Assembly (NCBI GenBank): GCA_937936275.1
Contig: CALHCJ010000034.1
Location: forward strand, 1 to 48,692
DNA length: 48,692 nt
From: an uncultured Flavobacteriaceae bacterium
Lineage (GTDB): Bacteria; Bacteroidota; Bacteroidia; Flavobacteriales; Flavobacteriaceae
Direction: 5' to 3'
Shown here: piece after piece, positions 35,326-42,931 of the stretch
Layout of the letters: the number at the start of each line of letters is the position of its first letter
How positions within the stretch are numbered: the first letter of the stretch is position 1
Notes under the pieces: model-generated
Database searches by the model: none
What the model was told of the DNA's origin: nothing
Seen by the model: only the letters and a program-made list of their open reading frames with translations
Made by a program: the position numbers and the translations under genes

Positions 35326-35333
35326 CAAAAATA
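35326..35333 (-). promoter_or_regulatory. -7 box of smpB
   Basis: On the minus strand TATTTTTG matches TAnnTTTG exactly. Only four bases separate it from the smpB ATG, so transcription would start at or beside the ATG. Confidence 0.5.
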
Positions 35334-35419
35334 GGAACTAAATTCGTCTTATGATATTATTGCTTTTACTTTTGAGTAAAGGTTGAAATAATTGTTCGAC
35401 AAAGGTTTAAAATTTTAGC

Positions 35420-36172
35420 ATGAAGAAATTATTGATAATTCTGTTAGTGGTTCTAGGAGTTTCGTGTAAAGAAGAGATGAAACCAATGAATGCCCAGCAA
35501 ATAGTGGATAGGAGTATTTTCGTGTGTGGGGGAGAGTTATATAACAATGCAAAAATTCGTTTTGATTTCCGAGATCGGTCTTATATCTCAGAACAAAAGG
35601 GCAAAAAGAAAACACTGAAAAGAATTTTAAAGAATGATACCCTTTCTTTGTTAGACGTTTATACGAGCTCCACTTTTGAGCGTTATGAGAATGACTCTTT
35701 AGTATCTCTTTCAGATTCATTGGCGACCATATATGGTAATGCGGTCAACTCTGTACATTATTTCTCAAAACTACCCTATGGTTTAAATGATAACGCGGTG
35801 AAAAAGGAGTTGCTAGGAGAAGTAATAATAAGGGGAAAGTCATATTACAAGGTCAAAGTTACTTTTGATCAACAAGGCGGTGGTGATGATTTTGATGATA
35901 CGTACGTCTACTTTTTCAATCAGAAAACATTTAAACCTGATTACCTAGCGTATGATTTTCATGTAAATGGTGGTGGGATGCGTTTTCGAGAAGCTTTCAA
36001 TGAAAGGTATGTCGGTGGAATTAGATTTGTCGATTATACCAACATGAAGCCTAAAGATACGAATGCCTCGGTTTTGCAGATTGATAGTTTGTATACCAAT
36101 AATGGACTTGAACTACTTTCTAAAATTGAATTGAAAAATGTTGTAGTTAGCGCTTCGGACAATTACAACTAA
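35420..36172 (+). CDS. DUF6503-like lipoprotein
   Basis: 250 residues with a lipoprotein signal (MKKLLIILLVVLGVSC, Cys16). The body is mostly beta: it has FDFRDRSYISEQK, VKVTFDQQGGGDDF and FVDYTNMKP. I relate it to the Bacteroidota family DUF6503 from memory; the general shape, an outer-membrane lipoprotein-like beta structure (LolA-type fold), is an inference. Function unknown. Its last 26 bases overlap the end of the convergent histidine-phosphatase gene. Confidence 0.75.
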   Translation: MKKLLIILLVVLGVSCKEEMKPMNAQQIVDRSIFVCGGELYNNAKIRFDFRDRSYISEQKGKKKTLKRILKNDTLSLLDVYTSSTFERYENDSLVSLSDSLATIYGNAVNSVHYFSKLPYGLNDNAVKKELLGEVIIRGKSYYKVKVTFDQQGGGDDFDDTYVYFFNQKTFKPDYLAYDFHVNGGGMRFREAFNERYVGGIRFVDYTNMKPKDTNASVLQIDSLYTNNGLELLSKIELKNVVVSASDNYN

Positions 36173-36698
36173 AATGTAGTCGTTGTGAGGAAGCAATTCC
36201 ATTTGTTATTTGTACTATAAAAAGACTTCCATTATCGGTATCATCCATAGCACTGTATTTTTCTTCTCCCAACATCTTATTCACAAAATCAGGCGTAGTA
36301 TTACTATGACCTACAACCAAAACATTTCTATTTCTATTATTTAATTTGAATTCAGCGATGTCTATAATCCTTGGGTCATAGTATTCAACATCGATATCTT
36401 GCTTAACAGCAATTGGTGATGCGGTCATCGAGGTACGTCGATAATCTGTACTATAAACAGCGTCTAATGGAGTATCTTTTAAAATTTCAGCCCAATGCAT
36501 TGCCCTACCCATACCATCTTGATTCAGCTCAGGATCTGAATTTTCAGAATCACTTCGATCTTTTTCAGCATGTCTAATAAAATAAAAAGTAGAAATACCA
36601 GTATCGGTAGTGACTTCATCCGCTATTTTTTGATCCTCTTTGCAATTGGTAAAACCAATAAAGATAACTGAAATCAGGATAATTTTGAGCTTTGTCAT
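36147..36698 (-). CDS. Histidine phosphatase family lipoprotein
   Basis: 183 residues with a lipoprotein signal (LKIILISVIFIGFTNC). The catalytic RHAEK motif (FIRHAEKDRSD) is at about residues 41-52, and the second catalytic His is in VVGHSNTTP. It is a short member of the branch-1 phosphoglycerate-mutase-like fold, such as SixA-like or periplasmic phosphatases. The substrate is unknown. Its 3' end overlaps the neighbouring gene by 26 bp. Confidence 0.88.
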   Translation of the reverse strand: MTKLKIILISVIFIGFTNCKEDQKIADEVTTDTGISTFYFIRHAEKDRSDSENSDPELNQDGMGRAMHWAEILKDTPLDAVYSTDYRRTSMTASPIAVKQDIDVEYYDPRIIDIAEFKLNNRNRNVLVVGHSNTTPDFVNKMLGEEKYSAMDDTDNGSLFIVQITNGIASSQRLHFSCNCPKR

Positions 36699-36788
36699 AG
36701 GTACTTGATCGAATTGTTGAAAACTTTTCTGTTATTTTAACTAAAATTAGAACAAAATAGTATGTAGAACTAGTCCTTTTTCGTTTTT

Positions 36789-38813
36789 TTGCATATGATC
36801 AAACCTGCTATTCTATTCACCCTTTTGTTGTGCTGTGTATTGGGCAAAGCTCAAGATGTCTCTCTCCCCGCAGACCTGCGACAACATGCATTGACTCAGT
36901 ATAATTCAAGTTTATTTAACCCTGCTTTTGCGCTTGACCGAAACAATCCTCAGTCTGTTTCTTTTTGGACGCGTTGGCAATGGCAGAATATTGATGCCGA
37001 TCCGACCACCTTATTTTTAAACTATACACGAACTTTGAATGAGCGTTCCGTTGCAGGTGCTGGTTTTTTTCAGCACAACACAGGAATATACTTTAATACT
37101 GGAGGAACTGTCAATTACGCTTACGAGATTAAATTTAATCGCCTTATTAAACTCGCGGTTGGAGCAAACGTCTTCGGTTTTGTTCAACAAATAGCAGATG
37201 ATCGTTTTCCTGTAAATCCTATTCCAGGAATTCCGCAGCGTAATCCGACCGATGATTTTATTTTACAAGTAGCCCCTGGTTTTAACTTATCTGTGGAGAA
37301 TTTTTCAATGAGTTTGGCCTCTGAAAATTTATTTGATTACAATTTCACGGATAAAGAAAGTAACACAGCTACATCTGATAAGATATTTATGGGTATGGCA
37401 TCTTATGATTTTCCGGTCATGGCATCCGACTCCACAGCGTATTTACGTCCCGCAATCTATTTGAGAACAATTCCTGAACAACAGAATCAAATTGGAATGA
37501 ATGCGCTACTGAGTACTCAGAAATATTGGGCCCAAGTTGGCTATAATAATTTCTATGGAATATCTGTCGGAGGAGGAGGTACTGTTTTCAATAAATTTTC
37601 ACTAGGGGCTTTGGTTGAGTTTGGTACAAGCGGTTCGTTAAACTCAAAGGATCCATCTTTTGAGTTGGTAGCTTCTTATTTCCTCGGAAAACCTGAGGAG
37701 CGAAGACCAATTGTGGCAAGTGGTCTTGATGATCTCAACCAAGAGGTTATCTTGGCGCAGAACCTAACCATCGAACAGATGCGTGAAGAGTTAGAAAAGG
37801 CGAGAGCTGAGGCTAATGCAAAGAAAACGGCTGCAGATGGCGAAGAAGAAGTTGATAAAAAAGATGCAGAAGAAGTAGTTATCGCTGCTAACGAAAATGA
37901 AGCTAAAGAAGAAGAGGTTGATAAAAAAGAGCAAAAACGAATCGCTGCTGAAGCAAAAGCCTTAGAAAGGCAACAACGTAAAGATTCGGTTGCTGCTATT
38001 AAAAAGCAGCAAGAGATTCTTGCTATGCAGAAAAAAGAAGAAGAGGAAAAAGCAAAACTATCTCTGAAAGAAGCTCAAGAAGCAGCAAAAAGAGAGCAAG
38101 CTTTAGCAGAGGCGAAAATAGCCAAGGCAAAACAAAAAACAAGAGATTCTTTGGTTATTGTTCGTAAGGAGAAAGAAGCACTTGAGCGCAGAGAAAAACA
38201 ACTTGCTGAAAAACAAGCCAAAGAAGAAAAGAGATTGGCGGATTTGAAAAAAGAAGATCAAGCCAAAGCACTCGCTGAAGCTGAACGAATAGCTCAACAA
38301 AAAAAGCTAGACTCTATTCAAGATGCTAAGAAAACAGAAGCGCTTGCGAGAGCAGAACAACTTCGGGAACAACAGCGAGCTACTGAGCTTAAAAAGCAAC
38401 AGGAAGCAGAGGCGATTTTAATGGCCAAAAGGAAAGATTCGATTGATCGTGCTAAGAAGATTGCAGAAGAGGTGGCCGTCCAACAAGAAACAGAAGAGGT
38501 TCAGGTTTCTAAAGAGGAAGTTACTCCTGAAGCAGGTGAGAAATATGAAGAAGTAGCAACTGAAGACGGACTCGAACCTGGATTTTATTTGATAGCCAAT
38601 GTCTTCGGAACCAAAAAGTATTTTGATGCTTTCATGAATGATTTAACTGCCAAAGGAATTCAGCCAAAATCATTCTATAGAAGTCTGAATAAATACAACT
38701 ACGCTTATTTGGAAAGATACAATACCATTGGAGAAGCAAGAAGGGCAAGAGATAGTAAGTTTGGAGGTAAATATCCTGGCAAAACATGGATATTCAGGGT
38801 AGTGGGTGATTAA
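36789..38813 (+). CDS. PorP/SprF-type membrane protein with long coiled coil and SPOR-like tail
   Basis: 674 residues (start may be 36795). A Sec signal peptide (IKPAILFTLLLCCVLGKAQ) leads into a PorP/SprF-type outer-membrane beta barrel of about residues 25-305, with LRQHALTQYNSSLFNPAFAL typical of the family. From about 318 to 590 the protein is a Lys/Glu/Ala/Gln-rich coiled coil. The last 80 residues (from 596, GFYLIANVFGTKKYFDAF) form a SPOR-like domain, which in other proteins binds denuded peptidoglycan. By family knowledge PorP/SprF proteins work with type IX secretion and gliding. Here the layout would link the outer membrane to the cell wall. Confidence 0.85.
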   Translation: MHMIKPAILFTLLLCCVLGKAQDVSLPADLRQHALTQYNSSLFNPAFALDRNNPQSVSFWTRWQWQNIDADPTTLFLNYTRTLNERSVAGAGFFQHNTGIYFNTGGTVNYAYEIKFNRLIKLAVGANVFGFVQQIADDRFPVNPIPGIPQRNPTDDFILQVAPGFNLSVENFSMSLASENLFDYNFTDKESNTATSDKIFMGMASYDFPVMASDSTAYLRPAIYLRTIPEQQNQIGMNALLSTQKYWAQVGYNNFYGISVGGGGTVFNKFSLGALVEFGTSGSLNSKDPSFELVASYFLGKPEERRPIVASGLDDLNQEVILAQNLTIEQMREELEKARAEANAKKTAADGEEEVDKKDAEEVVIAANENEAKEEEVDKKEQKRIAAEAKALERQQRKDSVAAIKKQQEILAMQKKEEEEKAKLSLKEAQEAAKREQALAEAKIAKAKQKTRDSLVIVRKEKEALERREKQLAEKQAKEEKRLADLKKEDQAKALAEAERIAQQKKLDSIQDAKKTEALARAEQLREQQRATELKKQQEAEAILMAKRKDSIDRAKKIAEEVAVQQETEEVQVSKEEVTPEAGEKYEEVATEDGLEPGFYLIANVFGTKKYFDAFMNDLTAKGIQPKSFYRSLNKYNYAYLERYNTIGEARRARDSKFGGKYPGKTWIFRVVGD

Positions 38814-39015
38814 AACAGACTACCACAAAGCATACTAATCTTCATCAGATATAAAAAAAGTCACTCTTGACCGTGAAGGCAGCACTGAAGTATTGTCAGT
38901 TCAATTGATGATTAAGTGATTTGAATCGATTGGAGTTTGTAGTGAACTTCGGTGCAAATGTGTTGGTTTACATTATGAAATGGGATATTGTAAAAACAGG
39001 AACGTTCTAAACGGT

Positions 39016-39612
39016 TTATTTTTTAATTTCTCTTTGAACCAATTGCTCTAGGTAAGCAACCGTATTGATCAGATATTTACGGTCTCTACTCATAGTAGAC
39101 ATTGCGACCGCACCTTGAATCATAGTATATAATTGTTTTGCAAATTGAAGAGGAGTCACTGGTAATCTTATTTCTCCATTATTAACTCCATCTTCGAGCA
39201 CAAGCGCTATTTTTCCTTCTACTGTTTTTATGGTTTCTCTTACCGCGGCACTTAACAACTTGTTGTTATGTTGTGCATCTACTCCAATGTTTAAAATGGG
39301 GCATCCACCCATGTTTAAAGTAAAAACATCATAATTTCTGTAAAAAGTGGTAAGAGCGTCGAGCTTGCCCATTGCAGTAGTTTCTTGAGCTAAGATAGTG
39401 TCTATTTTGTGAAGCAAAAGATTACTATTGAATTGAAAAGCAGACAAGGCTAGAGCTTCCTTGTTTTCAAAATTTCCGTACAGAGCACCTTTGGTGAGTC
39501 CGGTGGCCTCCGTCAGATCACTCATACTGGTCCCTACATAGCCATGCTTATTGAAAACAGGAGCTACAGTTTCAATTATAAAAGCAGTAGTTCTTTCGGC
39601 TTTGGTAGACAT
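39016..39612 (-). CDS. TetR/AcrR family transcriptional regulator
   Basis: 198 residues. The N-terminal helix-turn-helix is VGTSMSDLTEATGLTKGALYGNFENKEALALSAF, shown by its GTSMSDLTEATGLTKGALY core. The C-terminal ligand domain (about 80-198) is of the AcrR/YcdC type, with LTTFYRNYD and AKQLYTMIQGAV. The ligand and targets are unknown. A 20 bp imperfect palindrome at 39647-39666, 35 bp upstream of the start, is a likely operator. No efflux gene is adjacent, so the regulon is elsewhere. Confidence 0.9.
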   Translation of the reverse strand: MSTKAERTTAFIIETVAPVFNKHGYVGTSMSDLTEATGLTKGALYGNFENKEALALSAFQFNSNLLLHKIDTILAQETTAMGKLDALTTFYRNYDVFTLNMGGCPILNIGVDAQHNNKLLSAAVRETIKTVEGKIALVLEDGVNNGEIRLPVTPLQFAKQLYTMIQGAVAMSTMSRDRKYLINTVAYLEQLVQREIKK

Positions 39613-39646
39613 GGTAAGTTTAAATTTTATACGAATATAAATAAAG

Positions 39647-39666
39647 TATATACTGTATGGTATATA
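39647..39666. promoter_or_regulatory. Candidate TetR operator
   Basis: TATATAC (39647-39653) and GTATATA (39660-39666) are perfect 7 bp inverted arms around a 6-base centre (TGTATG), 8 of 10 pairs matching across the full 20 bp. It lies 35 bp upstream of the regulator start, in the expected place for autoregulation. Confidence 0.5.
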
Positions 39667-39673
39667 TAATAAT

Positions 39674-39714
39674 AAAAAAAAGGCATCTCTTTTGTAAATT
39701 CTTGAGATGCCTTT
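39674..39714 (-). terminator. Rho-independent terminator after clpB
   Basis: AAAGGCATCTC (39679-39689) pairs perfectly with GAGATGCCTTT (39704-39714), an 11 bp stem with a 14-base loop. On the minus strand it is followed by a run of eight T, 18 bases after the clpB stop. Confidence 0.9.
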
Positions 39715-39731
39715 AAATTAATTAAAGTATT

Positions 39732-42332
39732 TTATTTAACCAATTCGTTTTGATTTCTAAACACAAGAGCGTCGTCGAACGAATCTATTAAAACAATACT
39801 ATCAGTAGTAATTTGACCGTTCAGCAGTTCTTTTGATAAATTGTTTAGAACTTCTTTCTGAATAACGCGTTTAATGGGTCTTGCCCCGTATTGCGGATCG
39901 TAACCTTTGTTCGCCAAGTAATTTATGGCTTCGTCTGTTGCGTCAATAGTAATATGTTGTTTTGCGATCATTCGTTTTAGTCCATCTAACTGAAGCCGGA
40001 CAATTTTAGTAATATCATCTTTACTCAACGGCGTGAACATAATAATATCATCAATTCGATTTAAAAACTCTGGTCGAATGTTCCGTTTTAATACCCCTAA
40101 AACTTCAACACGAGCAGCTTCTGTAGCACTGTGAATATCGTTGGAGTTTTCAAATTTTTCTTGAATAATGGTACTCCCCATATTGCTAGTCATTATAATG
40201 ATTGCGTTCTTAAAATCGGCAACCCTTCCTTTGTTATCAGTTAATCTTCCTTCATCTAATACTTGCAATAACACATTAAAAGTATCTGGATGGGCTTTTT
40301 CAATCTCATCCAACAGAATGACAGAATAGGGGCGTCTTCGAACAGCTTCTGTTAGTTGCCCTCCTTCATCATATCCCACATATCCTGGAGGAGCCCCAAC
40401 TAATCTACTAACCGAATGACTTTCTTGATACTCACTCATATCAATTCTAGTCATCGCATTTTCGTCATCAAAAAGATAAGCAGCTAGCGTCTTTGCCAAT
40501 TCCGTTTTACCGACTCCTGTAGTTCCTAAAAATAAGAAGGAACCAATGGGGCGATTGGTGTCTTGCAATCCCGCTCGGCTTCTTCGAATTGCATCTGAAA
40601 CTGCTTCGATCGCCTCTTCTTGCCCTACAACGCGTTTATGTAAAACTTGCTCTAGTTGAAGCAACTTTTCACGCTCGCTTTGAAGCATCTTTGTTACAGG
40701 TATTCCTGTCCATTTTGCAACTACTTCGGCGATATCTTCATTAGTGACTTCTTCTTTAATTAAAGTACTTTCGTTTTGCTGTGCATCTAGATCTATCTGC
40801 AGAGATTCTAAAGTTTCTTGCGCTTCTTTTATCTTACCATAGCGCAGTTCGGCTACTTTTCCATAGTCGCCGCTCCGCTCAGCTCTTTCAGCTTCCTGTT
40901 TGAAGTTTTCAATATCTTGTTTGGTTTTCTGAATTTGATCTACTACACTTTTTTCTCCTTCCCATTTTGCGAAAATTTCATTGCGTTCTTCCTTAAAATT
41001 AGCTAAATCAACATTTAAGGATTTTAATTTTGCTTTGTCATTTTCACGTTTAATAGCTTCAATTTCTATCTCAAGCTGCATGATTTTACGGTCTAGCACA
41101 TCAAGTTCTTCAGGTTTTGAATTGATTTCCATACGCAGTTTTGAAGCCGCTTCATCCATTAGATCAATTGCTTTGTATGGCAGAAATCGATTTGAAATAT
41201 AACGTTGTGATAATTCAACTGCGGCAATTACTGCTTCATCTTTAATTCGAACTTTGTGATGAGTTTCGTATTTTTCTTTAATTCCTCTGAGAATAGAAAT
41301 TGCACTCTCCGTATCTGGCTCATTGACAACCACTTTTTGAAAACGTCGTTCAAGAGCTTTGTCCTTCTCAAAGTATTTTTGATATTCATCTAAGGTAGTG
41401 GCTCCTATGGCGCGAAGTTCGCCTCTTGCTAAGGCAGGTTTTAAAATATTAGCTGCGTCCATAGCGCCTTGTCCTCCTCCGGCGCCCACTAAGGTGTGAA
41501 TTTCGTCAATAAATAAAACGATTTCGCCGTCTGCAGAAGTAACCTCTTTAATTACCGCTTTGAGACGTTCTTCAAATTCTCCTTTATATTTTGCACCTGC
41601 AATGAGTGCACCCATATCTAAAGAATAAATAATTTTTTCTTTTAAGTTCTCAGGAACATCTCCTTGTACGATTCGATGCGCTAAACCCTCTGCAATAGCC
41701 GTTTTGCCAGTACCAGGTTCACCAACCAAAATCGGATTATTCTTGGTTCTACGTGATAAGATTTGTAGAATTCTACGAATTTCTTCATCCCTTCCAATAA
41801 CAGGATCTAGTTTACCGCTATCGGCCATTTCATTAAGGTTCTTTGCGTATTTATTTAAAGAGTTATAAGTTTCTTCAACACTTTGAGAGGTCACTTTTCC
41901 CCCTTTACGCAATTCAGAGATTGCAGCCTTCAAATCTTTTTCAGTAGCTCCTTGGTCTTTAAGTATCTGAGCAATCTTACTTTTTGATTTAAAAATGGCA
42001 ATCAAGAGATGTTCTATGGAGACAAATTCATCTTCCATTTTTTTTGCTACGATACTTGCTTCATTTAGACTTTTGTTCGCTTCACGCGACAACATCAAAT
42101 CACCCCCTGAAACTTTAGGAAAACTTTCCAATTCTTTATCAAGAATTTGAAATAGTATTGCGCTATTAATATTTAGTTTTTTTAATAGAAACGGAAGCAC
42201 GTTTTCATCAACTTCAGAAACAGCTTTAAAAATATGTTCGTTTTCAATTTGCTGGTGCTGCATCCCTTGAGCAAGTTGCTGCGCTTGTTGAATTGCTTCT
42301 TGCGATTTTATAGTAAAATTATTAAAATTCAT
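39732..42332 (-). CDS. clpB: ATP-dependent chaperone ClpB
   Basis: 866 residues, the full ClpB length. It has the Clp N-domain (repeat, about 1-145), the first AAA+ module with Walker A GEPGTGKTAIAEGLA and Walker B LFIDEIHTL, the middle coiled coil (about 400-530) that defines ClpB, and the second AAA+ module with GTTGVGKTELAKTL and VILLDEIEKAH. It disaggregates proteins with DnaK. It has its own terminator. No clear TAnnTTTG box was seen directly upstream, and heat-shock control cannot be read here. Confidence 0.97.
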   Translation of the reverse strand: MNFNNFTIKSQEAIQQAQQLAQGMQHQQIENEHIFKAVSEVDENVLPFLLKKLNINSAILFQILDKELESFPKVSGGDLMLSREANKSLNEASIVAKKMEDEFVSIEHLLIAIFKSKSKIAQILKDQGATEKDLKAAISELRKGGKVTSQSVEETYNSLNKYAKNLNEMADSGKLDPVIGRDEEIRRILQILSRRTKNNPILVGEPGTGKTAIAEGLAHRIVQGDVPENLKEKIIYSLDMGALIAGAKYKGEFEERLKAVIKEVTSADGEIVLFIDEIHTLVGAGGGQGAMDAANILKPALARGELRAIGATTLDEYQKYFEKDKALERRFQKVVVNEPDTESAISILRGIKEKYETHHKVRIKDEAVIAAVELSQRYISNRFLPYKAIDLMDEAASKLRMEINSKPEELDVLDRKIMQLEIEIEAIKRENDKAKLKSLNVDLANFKEERNEIFAKWEGEKSVVDQIQKTKQDIENFKQEAERAERSGDYGKVAELRYGKIKEAQETLESLQIDLDAQQNESTLIKEEVTNEDIAEVVAKWTGIPVTKMLQSEREKLLQLEQVLHKRVVGQEEAIEAVSDAIRRSRAGLQDTNRPIGSFLFLGTTGVGKTELAKTLAAYLFDDENAMTRIDMSEYQESHSVSRLVGAPPGYVGYDEGGQLTEAVRRRPYSVILLDEIEKAHPDTFNVLLQVLDEGRLTDNKGRVADFKNAIIIMTSNMGSTIIQEKFENSNDIHSATEAARVEVLGVLKRNIRPEFLNRIDDIIMFTPLSKDDITKIVRLQLDGLKRMIAKQHITIDATDEAINYLANKGYDPQYGARPIKRVIQKEVLNNLSKELLNGQITTDSIVLIDSFDDALVFRNQNELVK

Positions 42333-42447
42333 ATGTACAATCTTTATTTTCGCTTAAGCTTAGTCAAGAATCTTACCAATGCAGACGACAAGACAAAATG
42401 TCCTGTAAATATCTTATTAACAAGACATTTCGACAGGTGTAAGTGTT

Positions 42448-42455
42448 TAGTTTTG
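42448..42455 (+). promoter_or_regulatory. -7 box of ytxJ
   Basis: TAGTTTTG matches TAnnTTTG exactly and lies 34 bases before the ATG at 42490, in the divergent clpB/ytxJ region. Confidence 0.5.
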
Positions 42456-42489
42456 AACACGACTTATATATAAATAATAAAAATTACCT

Positions 42490-42885
42490 ATGGGATTATT
42501 TAATGGTTTGTTCGGAGGAAAAGACGAAAAAGAAAGTAAGAAACATAAAGAACTACCATGGATTCCTCTTACTACTTTGGAGCAAGTGCAAGAAATTGAC
42601 AAAAAGTCAAAAATCAAGACACAAGTTATCTTCAAGCATTCAACCACCTGTGGCATTAGTAGAATGGTCATAAATATGTTTAAAGAAACTTATGCATTTT
42701 CTGAAGAGCAGATAGATTTGTATTATTTAGATCTTCATGCCTATCGTGAAGTTTCAAATGAGGTAGGCTATAAATTTCAAGTACTTCACCAATCTCCTCA
42801 ATTATTAGTTTTGAAAAATGGTATCGCAGTAGCGCATTCTTCTCATGGTGCTATTACAGAAATTGATTTAGCTAAATATGTTTAA
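42490..42885 (+). CDS. ytxJ: Bacillithiol-system redox protein YtxJ-like
   Basis: 131 residues of the thioredoxin-like YtxJ/YlbF-neighbour family. The active segment is FKHSTTCGISRMVINMF, a single-Cys monothiol (TCGIS) site typical of bacillithiol-linked bacilliredoxin-like proteins. It has no signal peptide. Bacillithiol is used by many Bacteroidota, so the link is plausible. It is probably monocistronic: a strong terminator follows, and clpB is divergent. Confidence 0.85.
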   Translation: MGLFNGLFGGKDEKESKKHKELPWIPLTTLEQVQEIDKKSKIKTQVIFKHSTTCGISRMVINMFKETYAFSEEQIDLYYLDLHAYREVSNEVGYKFQVLHQSPQLLVLKNGIAVAHSSHGAITEIDLAKYV

Positions 42886-42889
42886 TGTA

Positions 42890-42924
42890 AAAAAAGGTGA
42901 ACCTAAATGAGATTCACCTTTTTT
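42890..42924. terminator. Bidirectional terminator between ytxJ and the 44122 gene
   Basis: AAAAAAGGTGAA (42890-42901) pairs with TTCACCTTTTTT (42913-42924), a 12 bp perfect stem with an 11-base loop. The A-run on one side and T-run on the other make it work in both directions for the convergent genes. Confidence 0.85.
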
Positions 42925-42931
42925 ATTGCTT

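Noticed and set aside
37750-38560. Low-complexity Lys/Glu/Ala region as a DNA repeat
   Set aside because: The codons vary and the repetition is only at protein level, as expected of a coiled coil; there is no tandem DNA unit.
38814-39015. Hidden gene or RNA in the 202 bp gap after the PorP-like gene
   Set aside because: No open frame above a few codons, no strong hairpin and no known RNA pattern was seen.
40818-41202. Open frames opposite clpB
   Set aside because: They have no promoter, no family match and biased amino-acid content that mirrors the clpB codons, so they are shadows.
42443-42673. Alternative frames over ytxJ
   Set aside because: The ytxJ frame matches its family and has a promoter, while these contain no recognisable domain.
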